From Mycolicibacterium iranicum (GTDB taxonomy: Bacteria; Actinomycetota; Actinomycetes; Mycobacteriales; Mycobacteriaceae): a stretch of 64,000 bases of DNA. The DNA is taken from NCBI RefSeq assembly GCF_014190915.1, contig NZ_JACHVU010000004.1, positions 479,347 through 543,346 of the forward strand. Reading direction: 5' to 3'. The position numbers and the translations under genes are program-made. The notes beneath the pieces are model-generated. The model was not told where the DNA came from. It ran no database searches and saw nothing but the letters and a program-made list of their open reading frames with translations. Of this stretch, positions 26,423 to 35,480 are shown piece by piece. Position 1 is the stretch's first letter. Every line of letters begins with the position of its first letter.

Positions 26423-27787
26423 TCAGTCAAACGTCTCCGCGAATGCTCGCCATCTGATGCCGTTGGCACGGTTGAATGCCACCTGCCAGGTGGCATTTGC
26501 CCAGATTGCGAAGGCCTCGTTGTCACCGGACGGTGCCGGAGGCGTCTCTTGCTCCTTGCCTGGAATCGTACTGCCGACCACTAGGACGCCGGCCCCGTCT
26601 GGACTTTCGACGGCCCCCGCCATCGACTGCCAGCTGGCAGCCCCCGTTAACGAATTGTCGCTCACGCGTTGCCATCTAATGCCGTCATCAGACCACCACA
26701 TAGCTGCGTCCATTTGTCGTGGGTCCCCGAAGTCGTCTTCGCCGAAGGCTAGCCAAACACCGTGCGTATACATGATGTCAGATACCTTCTGTGCGCCCTT
26801 AACCTCGGCGAAGCCTTCTAGCTTTTCCCAATGCTGACCATCAGCCGAGGACCAGATGGCTCCATCCCGTGCCCACCGGTTCTCCTCCTCGGTATGGGCA
26901 GTGTCATAGTCTGGGTCCTCGCTGCGGTCCGTTCCTGCTGCAAACCAGCGCCCATGTTCGTAGTTCACCGAGTAGATTTGCACCTTCGAACTCGGGCCGA
27001 ACGAAAACTTAATCCATGGGTCTGCTCCATTCCGAAACCAGGCGACAGCGGTGCCATCGACGCCCCCCACTACCACCTGCCTACTTCCGTCCTGGGCGAA
27101 ACCGTCGAACCACCCTGCTTCTGGCATATCCAAATCAACTGCTTCTTCTAAAGACTCGGTATCTGTACGCATCCGCCAGGCCTTACCGCGGCTGATGTCA
27201 TCCGGCGCAGTGTCCCATCCGACCAAAACGACGCCGTTGTCGGTCCTAGTCACTGCCGAGACGACGCGATGCGCGACCTTTCCTCCGTCGATTTCGATGC
27301 CGCCGAGAAGTCGACCGATGTCCTCGTTCCACAGGCGTCGCCACGAATGCCCGTCTGGCGAGGTCCATATCGCACCATCCAAATATTCGTCGGTGTCAGC
27401 TTTTCGGTACCAGCCGACTGCGACGAATTGTTTGCCGTCATGCACGACGTCAGTCATGGAATAGCGGCCCTCGGCCGACACAAGGCTAACGCTCTGATTC
27501 GATGTCGTTTCAAACCCGTAGCACTGAAGAAACCAGACGGCCGAGAAGGTGAGGCCCGCCGTCAGTGCACTAGAAATGATGACGTAGCCCAGTGGCGCAT
27601 GATCGGCCGATAGATTGACCCGTTCATTGCGTATGTAGCCGATGACACGCGGGATTACTGTCGTCATGATTACTCCGACGACCGCCCCGCCAAGGACACC
27701 GCCCAGGCCATATCCCCATTGCAGGGAAACGAACGCCAGTGCCGCCGCGGCGAAAGTGCTAATGGCGATTAGTCTGAGCGCAACCAT
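26423..27787 (-). CDS. Membrane-anchored repeat (beta-propeller-like) hypothetical protein
   Basis: The protein has 454 residues from the ATG at 27787 after AAAGGGGGAGG. Two or three N-terminal TM segments (about 5-50 and 72-95) are followed by an exported domain built from repeats of a Trp/Asp-box kind: DGAIWTSPDGHSWRRL, DGAIWSSADGQHWEKL, DAAMWWSDDGIRWQRV, each followed by VxVG or WLAFG strands. These S/A-x-D-G-x-x-W boxes resemble sialidase/BNR blades. No catalytic function is evident. Lower GC than its neighbours suggests acquisition. It lies just outside the tRNA. Confidence 0.7.
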   Translation of the reverse strand: MVALRLIAISTFAAAALAFVSLQWGYGLGGVLGGAVVGVIMTTVIPRVIGYIRNERVNLSADHAPLGYVIISSALTAGLTFSAVWFLQCYGFETTSNQSVSLVSAEGRYSMTDVVHDGKQFVAVGWYRKADTDEYLDGAIWTSPDGHSWRRLWNEDIGRLLGGIEIDGGKVAHRVVSAVTRTDNGVVLVGWDTAPDDISRGKAWRMRTDTESLEEAVDLDMPEAGWFDGFAQDGSRQVVVGGVDGTAVAWFRNGADPWIKFSFGPSSKVQIYSVNYEHGRWFAAGTDRSEDPDYDTAHTEEENRWARDGAIWSSADGQHWEKLEGFAEVKGAQKVSDIMYTHGVWLAFGEDDFGDPRQMDAAMWWSDDGIRWQRVSDNSLTGAASWQSMAGAVESPDGAGVLVVGSTIPGKEQETPPAPSGDNEAFAIWANATWQVAFNRANGIRWRAFAETFD

Positions 27788-28332
27788 GTCCTCCCCCTTT
27801 ACATTGATTGTGCAAAGTGGAAAGTAACACTTGAGAATCAATCACGCGCAGAACTCGGTGCGACGTGGAGGCGCCGCAGTTGCCTAGCGTGTGCCCGTAA
27901 CCGGCTTGTGTTTGTCAGCCGTAGAGCAGATGCAGGTGAACCGCTCGGTCGCGTTGCCCAAAGAGGGTACGCCGCGTCGACCGGGGCAGTAGGCGGGAAT
28001 CTATGCATAGGTTGGCTGTTGCTGCACCCCGGTTGAACGAGACGGGCAGCCGATAAGCCGCAACGGCCGTACAAGCGCACTGCTTCGTCGTCAACTCTGA
28101 GGCCCGCTGGCCGGACCTCGACCGCAAATGCTCACCGACGAAGGCACTTCAGGTCATTGGCCGCTGCTGCGGGCCGCCTGCAAATTCAAGCTTTCCCCGG
28201 CCTTGATCACCGTCTGGTCGTGGATGTAGTGAGATCGCTGGAGCCGATCAATCAGTTGTCGTTGTCGCTGGCCGCTCCCTGCGTCGGTATCGCGTCCGCA
28301 AGAAACTAGAACCGATACCTAAACTCCGAAGA
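27788..28332. other. 545-bp region without a convincing gene
   Basis: A plus frame at about 28165-28308 reads HRLVVDVVRSLEPINQLSLS and ends at a stop, which could be the C-terminus of a lost gene. No start or ribosome site supports expression. The region marks the transition from the accessory island to core-like DNA. Confidence 0.35.
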
Positions 28333-28728
28333 ATGCGCATGCCTCGCCGAATAGCAGCGTTCAACAAGCGAGTCACCAATCCGGCGGCCCGGACGCTCAC
28401 ACCGTGGCTTCCAAACCTCGGGACGCTCGAGCACGTCGGACGGAAGTCGGGTAAGCGATATCGAACGCCCCTTCTGGTCTTCAAGACCCAGGATGGCTAT
28501 GCCACCCTCATCGGCTACGGGCCACAGACGGACTGGTTGAAGAATGTGCTCGCCGGCGGACCGATTGTGCTGCGCAAGCGTGGACGCAATATCGCGCTCG
28601 TCAATCCGAAGGTGGTGAGCAAGGCCGAGGCCGCCGCCCTCGTCACGCCGCGTTCTCGGCCGCTCTTCCGAGCATTTCCCTACGACGAGGCAGCCGTGCT
28701 GCTGACGAACGCCGGCCCCTCGCGCTGA
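28333..28728 (+). CDS. Nitroreductase/deazaflavin-dependent (Ddn-like) family protein
   Basis: This 131-residue protein shows the Ddn-family core: LEHVGRKSGKRYRTPLLVF, DGYATLIGYGPQTDWLKNVL and a basic IVLRKRGRNIALVNPKVV strand. Such small split-barrel proteins bind coenzyme F420 and reduce quinones or nitro compounds in mycobacteria. The start is the ATG at 28333 or the one at 28339. It stands alone, followed by the dienelactone hydrolase homologue. Confidence 0.85.
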   Translation: MRMPRRIAAFNKRVTNPAARTLTPWLPNLGTLEHVGRKSGKRYRTPLLVFKTQDGYATLIGYGPQTDWLKNVLAGGPIVLRKRGRNIALVNPKVVSKAEAAALVTPRSRPLFRAFPYDEAAVLLTNAGPSR

Positions 28729-28872
28729 CCGTCGTACTGCACGCGGACTGTGAGCGAGAAACGGGTAAAGCCCACGTTCGGTTCGAGGCCGACTCGGCAA
28801 CCTGTCGGCCCACCTTCGGCCGAGAGCGAACGACCGCATGGGCAAGCCGACCGCTCGATAGCGTGCGTGCTG

Positions 28873-29625
28873 ATGATTGCCACGCGTGAAGTCACCTATG
28901 ACGTCGACGGCATGACCATGGCCGCCCACCTTGCCCTGCCGAGTGGCGACGGGCCGTGGCCGGCTGTCCTCATCGGACACGACGGGGTCGGCCTCGACGA
29001 TTACCAACGGGGTCGCGCCGACGATCTCGCCGCACGCGGTTATGTGGCGCTGGCGATGGACTATCACGGCGGCGAGGTGTACTTCGGCAGGCCGGAAGCG
29101 ATGCTGGCCCGAGTGCTATCTCTGCTCGATGATGCTGCGCGGATGCAGGCCGTTGGCAGCGCTGCGCTCGACGTCCTTCTCGCGGTTCCCGGCGTCGCCC
29201 CGGACAGACTCGCAGCCCTCGGCTACGGCGCCGGCGGCAGTATCGTCCTCGAACTCGCCCGAGCCCGAGTGCCGTTCAAAGCCGTCGCCGTCGTCCACCC
29301 CGGCGTGCCAAAGGTCGTGACCGAGGACTGGGCCGAAGTGACCGGCGCCTTCCTCCTGTGCACCGGCTCCGAGGACCCGCTGTGCACCCCTGACCAGCTC
29401 CTGACGTTCGGCCGCGAGCTGCAGGCCGCCGGTGTCGACTGGCGCGTGAATGTCTACGGCGGCGCCGAGCACGCCTTCTGGGCCCGCCCGACCAACCCCG
29501 ACGGGTCGCCCATCGAGGGCACCGCCCACACCGCGGCCACGGTGCCCGGCGTCGGCTATCACCCGGCGCATACTCCGCGCGCCTGGCGTGCGGTGCTCGA
29601 CCTGTTTGATGAAGCGCTCGCCTGA
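28873..29625 (+). CDS. Dienelactone hydrolase family protein lacking the nucleophile
   Basis: The 250-residue alpha/beta hydrolase starts at the ATG at 28873; upstream sequence in the same frame to 28750 is not coding-like. The family fold is clear (VLIGHDGVGLDDYQRG, GYVALAMDYHGG, GSEDPLCTPDQ with the acid, GGAEHAF with the His). In the nucleophile elbow, where the family has G-x-C-x-G-G, this protein has GYGAGG, with Gly119 (GGC at 29227-29229) in place of Cys or Ser. It may be non-hydrolytic or use another residue. No operon partner is apparent. Confidence 0.8.
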   Translation: MIATREVTYDVDGMTMAAHLALPSGDGPWPAVLIGHDGVGLDDYQRGRADDLAARGYVALAMDYHGGEVYFGRPEAMLARVLSLLDDAARMQAVGSAALDVLLAVPGVAPDRLAALGYGAGGSIVLELARARVPFKAVAVVHPGVPKVVTEDWAEVTGAFLLCTGSEDPLCTPDQLLTFGRELQAAGVDWRVNVYGGAEHAFWARPTNPDGSPIEGTAHTAATVPGVGYHPAHTPRAWRAVLDLFDEALA

Positions 29626-29710
29626 GGCACGCCCACCAGTCAAATCTCTTCGACGGAGCCAGGTCAGGACTAGCGTGTGACTGCCCGCCCGGGCCAGATG
29701 GGAGACAGTC

Positions 29711-31189
29711 ATGCGTAACGGTTGGCCACTGCACGACGACGCGCCACGGCGGCGACAACCCGCCGGGGGCCTGGCCGTCGCCGTTCTGGCGATGCTGCTG
29801 GGGCTCCTGGGCACGGCGACGCTTGCGGCGCCGTCCGCGCAGGCCGACGGCGAAACGTACGTCATCGCCACCGACACCACGTTCGCCCCGTTCGAATTCC
29901 AGGACAACGACGGCAACTTCGTCGGCATCGACATGGACCTGATCCGTGCCATCGCCGAGGATCAGAAGTTCAACGTCGACATCAAGCCGCTCGGATTCGA
30001 CGCGGCCCTGCAGGCCGTCCAGGCCAATCAGGTCGACGGCGTCATCGCCGGAATGTCGATCACCGACGAACGCCGGCAGGTCTTCGACTTCTCCGAACCG
30101 TATTTCGAATCCGGCATCCAGATGGCGGTGCTCGAAGACGACGAGGACATCAAGTCCTACGAGGATCTGCGTGGTAAGCGGGTGTCGGTCAAGAACGGCA
30201 CCCAGGGCGCGGATTTCGCGAACTCGATCAAGGACCGGTACGGCTTCGAGGTCGTGTCGTTCGCCGACTCGTCGACGATGTTCGACGAGGTCAAGACCGG
30301 CAACTCGGTCGCCGTCTTCGAGGACTACCCGGTGCTGCTCTACGGCATCGCCCAGGGCAACGGATTCAAAACCGTGACACCGAAGGAAGATCCGACCGGC
30401 TACGGCTTCGCCGTCAACAAGGGCCAGAACGCCGAACTGCTCCAGAAGTTCAACACCGGCTTGAACAACCTCAAACAGTCGGGCCGCTACGACGAGATCA
30501 TCGACGCCTACCTCGGCGAGGACGCCACGGCCGCCGACGACTCGTTCTTCGGACTGATCAAGAGCACCCTCCCGCTGCTGCTCGAGGGTCTGAAGATGAC
30601 GATCATCCTGACCGTCGTGTCCATCGCCATTGCTTTGGTGCTCGGCACGTTCTTCGGGCTGATGCGTGTGTCCCGATCCATCTGGCTGCGCGCCGTCGGC
30701 ACCACCTTCGTCGACATCTTCCGCGGCACACCGCTTCTGGTGCAGGCCTTCTTCATCTACTTCGGCATACCGTCGGCCCTCGGGTTCCAGATGTCGGCAC
30801 TGACGGCCGGCATCATCACGTTGTCGCTCAACGCCGGGGCCTATATGACCGAAATCGTCCGCGGCGGCATCCTGTCCGTGGACAAGGGGCAGATGGAAGC
30901 CGCCCGCAGCCTCGGCATCGGGTATCTACCCACCATGCGGAAAGTGATTCTGCCGCAGGCGATCCGCACGATGATCCCGTCCTACATCAACCAGTTCGTG
31001 ATCACACTCAAGGACACGTCGATCCTGTCGGTCATCGGTATCGCCGAACTCACGCAGACCGGCCGGATCATCATCGCCGGCAACTACAAATCCTTCGAGA
31101 TGTGGCTGATCATCGGCATCGTCTACTTCATGGTGATCATGGCGCTGACCAAGCTGTCCGACCGGGTCGAGAAAAGGATCGTGAAATGA
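29711..31189 (+). CDS. Amino-acid ABC transporter, fused substrate-binding protein and permease
   Basis: In this 492-residue fusion, residues 1-46 are a signal/TM segment ending AQADGETY. Residues 48-270 form an SBP_bac_3 domain ([36 protein letters not shown]). Residues 285-490 are a HisM/GlnP-type permease ([38 protein letters not shown] with the EAA loop [13 protein letters not shown]). It imports a polar amino acid, probably glutamine, glutamate or a related compound. The ATPase gene overlaps its stop (ATGA). Confidence 0.92.
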   Translation: MRNGWPLHDDAPRRRQPAGGLAVAVLAMLLGLLGTATLAAPSAQADGETYVIATDTTFAPFEFQDNDGNFVGIDMDLIRAIAEDQKFNVDIKPLGFDAALQAVQANQVDGVIAGMSITDERRQVFDFSEPYFESGIQMAVLEDDEDIKSYEDLRGKRVSVKNGTQGADFANSIKDRYGFEVVSFADSSTMFDEVKTGNSVAVFEDYPVLLYGIAQGNGFKTVTPKEDPTGYGFAVNKGQNAELLQKFNTGLNNLKQSGRYDEIIDAYLGEDATAADDSFFGLIKSTLPLLLEGLKMTIILTVVSIAIALVLGTFFGLMRVSRSIWLRAVGTTFVDIFRGTPLLVQAFFIYFGIPSALGFQMSALTAGIITLSLNAGAYMTEIVRGGILSVDKGQMEAARSLGIGYLPTMRKVILPQAIRTMIPSYINQFVITLKDTSILSVIGIAELTQTGRIIIAGNYKSFEMWLIIGIVYFMVIMALTKLSDRVEKRIVK

Positions 31190-31959
31190 GCCAGCTGATT
31201 CCGGAAGCGGCGGCCACCGAGCCGCAGGGCAAGGTCAAAATCCGCATCAAAGGCCTGAAGAAGTCCTTCGGTGATCTCGTCGTCCTCGACGGCATCGACA
31301 CCACGGTCAAGCACGGTGAGGTCGTCTGCGTGATCGGGCCGTCCGGGTCGGGCAAGTCCACGTTCCTGCGGTGTCTGAACAAGCTGGAGGACATCACGGG
31401 AGGGACGGTCGTCATCGACGACTTCGACCTCTCCGACCCGAAGGTCGACCTCGACCAGGTGCGTCAGCACATCGGAATGGTGTTCCAGCACTTCAACCTC
31501 TTCCCGCACATGACGGTCATCGAAAACGTCACGCTCGCACCGCTTCTGACCAAGAAGATGGACAAGGCGGCCGCGGAGAAAAGGGCCCTCGAACTGCTCG
31601 AACAGGTGGGGCTCGGCGACAAGGCCCACGTCAAACCCGCCACCCTGTCGGGCGGTCAGAAGCAGCGTGTCGCCATCGCGCGGGCGCTGGCGATGAACCC
31701 GTCGATCATGCTGTTCGACGAGGCCACCAGCGCGCTGGACCCGGAGATGGTCGGCGACGTTCTCGAGGTGCTGCGCGAATTGGCCTCCGGCGGCATGACG
31801 ATGGTGGTGGTCACCCATGAGATGGGTTTCGCGCGGGAGGTGTCCTCCCGCGTGCTGTTCATGGCCGACGGCAAGATCGTCGAGGACGACACCCCGGCCG
31901 AGGTGTTCGACAACCCCAAACATCCGCGGCTGCAGGAGTTCCTGTCGAAGGTGCTGTAG
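31186..31959 (+). CDS. Polar amino-acid ABC transporter ATP-binding protein
   Basis: The 257-residue ATPase shows Walker [11 protein letters not shown]-loop [14 protein letters not shown], signature [15 protein letters not shown], Walker [15 protein letters not shown] and the switch His in [12 protein letters not shown]. This is the GlnQ/HisP type. It is translationally coupled to the fused permease (ATGA), so the two genes form a complete importer. Confidence 0.95.
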   Translation: MSQLIPEAAATEPQGKVKIRIKGLKKSFGDLVVLDGIDTTVKHGEVVCVIGPSGSGKSTFLRCLNKLEDITGGTVVIDDFDLSDPKVDLDQVRQHIGMVFQHFNLFPHMTVIENVTLAPLLTKKMDKAAAEKRALELLEQVGLGDKAHVKPATLSGGQKQRVAIARALAMNPSIMLFDEATSALDPEMVGDVLEVLRELASGGMTMVVVTHEMGFAREVSSRVLFMADGKIVEDDTPAEVFDNPKHPRLQEFLSKVL

Positions 31960-31998
31960 CTCCGGGTGCAGGAGTTTGCCCGCCGCAGTTGTCGGTGG

Positions 31999-32014
31999 TC
32001 GAATGTATGTTCGA
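31999..32014 (+). promoter_or_regulatory. LexA (SOS) box
   Basis: TCGAATGTATGTTCGA matches the mycobacterial SOS box TCGAAC-N4-GTTCGA with a single deviation (T for C at position 6). It ends 3 nt before the start of the 13E12-type gene. Genes of this repeat family are known members of the mycobacterial LexA regulon. Confidence 0.85.
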
Positions 32015-32017
32015 AGT

Positions 32018-33532
32018 ATGTCGACGACGGGTGGACTGCAGGCAGCGGTTGCCGCGCTGCGTGCTGCCATCGACGACTTGGCCGGCTGCGAGGTGGACCT
32101 GCTGACCCGCGCCGATCTCGTCGAGGCCCTCGATGAACTCGAAACCCTGTCGTGCCGGCTGCCTTCGGTCGGTCACCGCATGTTGGCCCGGCTCCAGGCC
32201 GAGGCCACGCCGCAGGAGATGGGCGCCAAGTCGTTCAAAGAAGTGCTGTCGGTGCGGTGGCGGATATCCACCGGCGAGGCCCACCGGCGGCTCACGGAGG
32301 CCGCACTCCTCGCGCCGCGGCAGGGGCTGACCGGACCTTCGCTGCCTCCGGCGCTGCCCGCCACGGCAGCCGCTCAAGGGCTCGGGCTGATCAACGGCGA
32401 GCATGTCGAGGTCATCCGCAAGGCCGTCGACCGGTTGCCGGGGTTCGTCGACCCGGTCACCCAAGAGCAGTTCGAGGTGCAATTGGTCCGTACCGCAGTC
32501 GGTAACGGCCCCAAGGAACTCGAAGACTGCGCCGATCGGATCCTGTTCCTGCTCGACCAGGACGGACCTGAACCCGACGACGCCGATCGCGCCCGCAAGC
32601 GGGCGGTGTCGAAGAGCAGGCAGCGCGACGACGGCATGATCGACCTCAGGGCCACGCTGACGCCCGAGGCGTGGGCGGTGTGGGAAGCGATCTTCGCGAG
32701 GTACGCCGCGCCCGGCATGTGCAATCCCGACGACACCGAACCGTGCACGTCGGGGACTCCGTCACAGGCCCAGATCGACAACGACGGACGCAGCCTCGCC
32801 CAGCGTCAACACGACGCCATGGTCGCCGCCGGGCGCATCGCCTTGATGAGTGGTGAACTCGGGCAACTCAATGGCCTGCCGGTGTCCATCATCATCCGCA
32901 CCACGCTGCAGGACCTCGAGTCTCGGGCCGGAGTCGGCGTCACCGGGGGAGGAACCGTGATGCCGATCGCCGACGTGATCCGTGCGGCCGGTCACGCCAA
33001 CCACTATCTGGCGGTGTTCGACCGCGCCACCGGGTCGGCGCTGAACCTGTTCCGCGCCAGGCGGACTGCGTCCCCGGCGCAGCGGATCATGGCGATCGCC
33101 CGTGACGGTGGATGTACCAAGCCGTGCTGCACCGTCGGCGCCTACGGTTCTCAGGTGCATCACGTCACCGCAGATTGGGCCGACGGCGGCAACACCAACA
33201 TCGACGAACTGGGCCTGGCGTGCGGACCCGACAACCGCAGCGTCGGGCAGGGCGGGTGGAGCACCCGGATGAACGACCGCTGCGAGGTCGAATGGATTCC
33301 GCCTCCGCAACTGGACACCGGCCAAGCCCGGGTCAACAACTATCACCGGCCCGAACGGCTGCTGCAGCCATCTGAGAGCGAGACGGAAGCTCTGCGCGAC
33401 AACGGTATTGACGTGTCCACGGACGACTCAGGGCCCGATCGGGTCGACCGAAACGAAACGGCGGTTCCCCACTCGGACGGCGATCCGCATCAGCCCGGCG
33501 GACCCGCACCCCCGGACAATCGAGCCGCGTGA
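32018..33532 (+). CDS. 13E12-repeat family protein (DUF222 + HNH endonuclease domain)
   Basis: The 504-residue protein starts at the ATG at 32018, directly behind a SOS box; the longer frame upstream overlaps the ABC ATPase gene. The DUF222 domain covers about residues 30-300 (LEALDELETLSCRLPSVGHR, RISTGEAHRRLTEA). An HNH domain follows at about 360-420 (GGCTKPCCTVGAYGSQVHHV, DWADGGNTNIDELGLACGPD). The C-terminus is polar and disordered. The family is dispersed and multi-copy in mycobacteria, with SOS-induced expression and unknown targets. Confidence 0.92.
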   Translation: MSTTGGLQAAVAALRAAIDDLAGCEVDLLTRADLVEALDELETLSCRLPSVGHRMLARLQAEATPQEMGAKSFKEVLSVRWRISTGEAHRRLTEAALLAPRQGLTGPSLPPALPATAAAQGLGLINGEHVEVIRKAVDRLPGFVDPVTQEQFEVQLVRTAVGNGPKELEDCADRILFLLDQDGPEPDDADRARKRAVSKSRQRDDGMIDLRATLTPEAWAVWEAIFARYAAPGMCNPDDTEPCTSGTPSQAQIDNDGRSLAQRQHDAMVAAGRIALMSGELGQLNGLPVSIIIRTTLQDLESRAGVGVTGGGTVMPIADVIRAAGHANHYLAVFDRATGSALNLFRARRTASPAQRIMAIARDGGCTKPCCTVGAYGSQVHHVTADWADGGNTNIDELGLACGPDNRSVGQGGWSTRMNDRCEVEWIPPPQLDTGQARVNNYHRPERLLQPSESETEALRDNGIDVSTDDSGPDRVDRNETAVPHSDGDPHQPGGPAPPDNRAA

Positions 33533-33639
33533 CGGCCCAGGCCGCCGGCTGCTCGGACCGGCCGGAGCGGCGACGACTGGCGTCCCCGAGCGTCGACAGC
33601 ATCGCAACAGACTGACAACGCGCGATGTCGACCAGTGAG

Positions 33640-33672
33640 TTGACAGCTGTCGACGCTTGCTAGTTTGCAAGC
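33640..33672 (+). promoter_or_regulatory. Promoter/operator region of the acyl-CoA synthetase gene
   Basis: TTGACA (33640-33645) is a consensus -35 box inside a near-palindrome GTTGACAGCTGTCGAC. Behind it GCTTGC-TAGTTT-GCAAGC (33655-33672) forms a perfect inverted repeat over the -10 region. A TetR-type repressor site is plausible. Confidence 0.5.
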
Positions 33673-33698
33673 AGACGACACGGCGAGGAGGCCTCCGG

Positions 33699-35357
33699 AT
33701 GAATGACGTGCTGGGCAATGTGCGGCAGAAGCTGCAGCAGGTGTCCGAGTCGGGGCGGGCGGTGAAGCGCCTGGTGGACACCGGCATCATCGATTTCTCC
33801 GATCTGAAGTCATCGGTGCAGACGGCGAAGATGTCCCGCGTCTACGGTCCGCAGGCCACCATGACGATCCAGGGCGGACGCAAGTACGCCGAGTTGCCCG
33901 CGATCGTCGACGAGCGCGGCACCCTGACCTACCGGCAGGTCGACGATCAGTCCTGGGCATTGGCGCACGGATTGCGCAGACTGGGTGTCGCCGCGGGCTC
34001 GGTCGTCGGGGTGCTGTGCCGCGACCATCGCGGCCTGGTCATCACGATGGCCGCCTGCGGGAAGCTCGGCGCCCGGATGGTGTTGATGAACACCGGCTTC
34101 GCCAAGCCGCAGTTCGCCGAAGTCTGTCAGCGCGAGAACGTCGCGGTGGTCCTGCACGACAGTGAGTTCCTCGGCTTGCTCGACGCGCTGCCCACCGACA
34201 TGCCGCGGGTGCTGACCTGGGTCGACGACGGCACCGACGTGCCGCAGGGGGTGCCGACGCTCGACGACATCGTCGCGACCAGTTCCACGGAACCGCTGCC
34301 GCCGCCGGACAAGGCCGGCGGGTCGGTCATCTTGACCAGCGGCACCACCGGCCTGCCCAAGGGGGCGCCCCGCGATAGCGTGTCACCGTTGGCCACGGCC
34401 CAGATCGTCGACCGAATTCCGTTCCCGCACAAGGGAACCATGGTGATCGTGTCACCAATCTTCCACAGCACGGGCTGGGCCACCTATACCGTGGGCGCGG
34501 CGTTCGGCAACAAGGTGGTGACCGCCCGTCGGTTCAAGGCCGAGGCGACGCTCGAGCTCATCGCGACGCACAAGGCCGACATGCTGGTCGCCGTCCCGAC
34601 GATGCTGCACCGCATGGTCGAGCTGGGCCCAGAGATCATCGGCAAGTACGACACCTCGTCGCTGAAGGTGATCCTGATCGCCGGATCGGCGCTGAGCCCG
34701 GAACTGTCGAATCGGGTGCAGGACACGTTCGGCGACGTCCTCTACAACATGTACGGGTCCACCGAGTGTGCGATCGCCAGCGTGGCGACCCCGGCCGAGT
34801 TGCGCGCCGCGCCCGGCACCGCGGGCCGCTCGCCGATCACCTGCGAGGTCGTCCTCTACGACGAACACGATCAGCGCATCGAGGGCCACAACCGGCGCGG
34901 GCGGATCTTCGTCCGCAACGGAGCGCCGTTCTCCGGATACACCGACGGCCGCCACAAGCAGATCATCGACGGCTACATGTCGAGCGGGGACATGGGCCAC
35001 TTCAACGACGACGGGCTGCTGTTCGTCGACGGCCGCGACGACGACATGATCGTCTCGGGCGGCGAGAACGTCTTCCCCCAGGAGGTCGAGAACCTGCTCG
35101 AGGCGCGACCGGACGTCGCCGAGGTCGCCGTGGTGGGCGTGGACGACGTCGAATTCGGGAAACGCCTGCGCGCGTTCATCGTCGCCGAGCCGGGTGCGGC
35201 CAAGGACCCCGCCGAGATCAAGCTCCACGTCAAAGAGAACCTGGCCCGCCACAAGGTCCCCCGGGACGTGGTGTTCGTCGACGAACTCCCGCGCAACGCC
35301 ACGGGCAAGCTGCTGCGCCGGGTTCTCTCCGAGATGGAGGTCGACAGCTCGAGCTGA
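33699..35357 (+). CDS. Acyl-CoA synthetase (FadD family)
   Basis: The 552-residue protein starts at the ATG at 33699 after GGCGAGGAGG. The adenylate-forming signatures are present: P-loop SVILTSGTTGLPKGA (about residue 210), YNMYGSTECAIAS, the DGLLFVDGRDDDMIVSGGEN hinge region, and the catalytic C-terminal Lys in PRNATGKLLRRVL. It activates fatty or other carboxylic acids to CoA thioesters in the cytosol. It resembles the FadD2/FadD12 branch by overall look, which is a judgement. A possible palindromic operator overlaps its promoter. It is monocistronic, with a hairpin after the stop. Confidence 0.9.
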   Translation: MNDVLGNVRQKLQQVSESGRAVKRLVDTGIIDFSDLKSSVQTAKMSRVYGPQATMTIQGGRKYAELPAIVDERGTLTYRQVDDQSWALAHGLRRLGVAAGSVVGVLCRDHRGLVITMAACGKLGARMVLMNTGFAKPQFAEVCQRENVAVVLHDSEFLGLLDALPTDMPRVLTWVDDGTDVPQGVPTLDDIVATSSTEPLPPPDKAGGSVILTSGTTGLPKGAPRDSVSPLATAQIVDRIPFPHKGTMVIVSPIFHSTGWATYTVGAAFGNKVVTARRFKAEATLELIATHKADMLVAVPTMLHRMVELGPEIIGKYDTSSLKVILIAGSALSPELSNRVQDTFGDVLYNMYGSTECAIASVATPAELRAAPGTAGRSPITCEVVLYDEHDQRIEGHNRRGRIFVRNGAPFSGYTDGRHKQIIDGYMSSGDMGHFNDDGLLFVDGRDDDMIVSGGENVFPQEVENLLEARPDVAEVAVVGVDDVEFGKRLRAFIVAEPGAAKDPAEIKLHVKENLARHKVPRDVVFVDELPRNATGKLLRRVLSEMEVDSSS

Positions 35358-35363
35358 CCTGTC

Positions 35364-35390
35364 CTCACACGCCGCCGCGACGGCTGTGAG
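35364..35390 (+). terminator. Hairpin after the acyl-CoA synthetase gene
   Basis: CTCACA and TGTGAG close a stem that continues as GCCG/CGGC with one bulged C, starting 7 nt after the stop. It has no T-tract, as is common in mycobacteria. Confidence 0.55.
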
Positions 35391-35419
35391 CGGGTGGCAA
35401 CACAGGCGCATCGACCTCG

Positions 35420-35433
35420 TTGCCGATCGGCAA
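35420..35433. promoter_or_regulatory. Perfect 14-bp palindrome upstream of FNT-cynS
   Basis: TTGCCGATCGGCAA is fully self-complementary and lies 47 nt before the FNT start. It is a candidate operator for the FNT-cyanase operon. Confidence 0.5.
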
Positions 35434-35480
35434 TACGCACCAGGAAATCTGCCGGGAGTTGCTCAATCCGGAAGGTTCCC

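Noticed and set aside
28765..28800. T-arm-like sequence GGTTCGAGGCCGACTCGG resembling the tRNA 3' half, as a possible att copy.
   Set aside because: It differs from the tRNA at 26086-26113 at several bases and lacks the rest of the tRNA; the T-arm core is common, so a chance match is likely.
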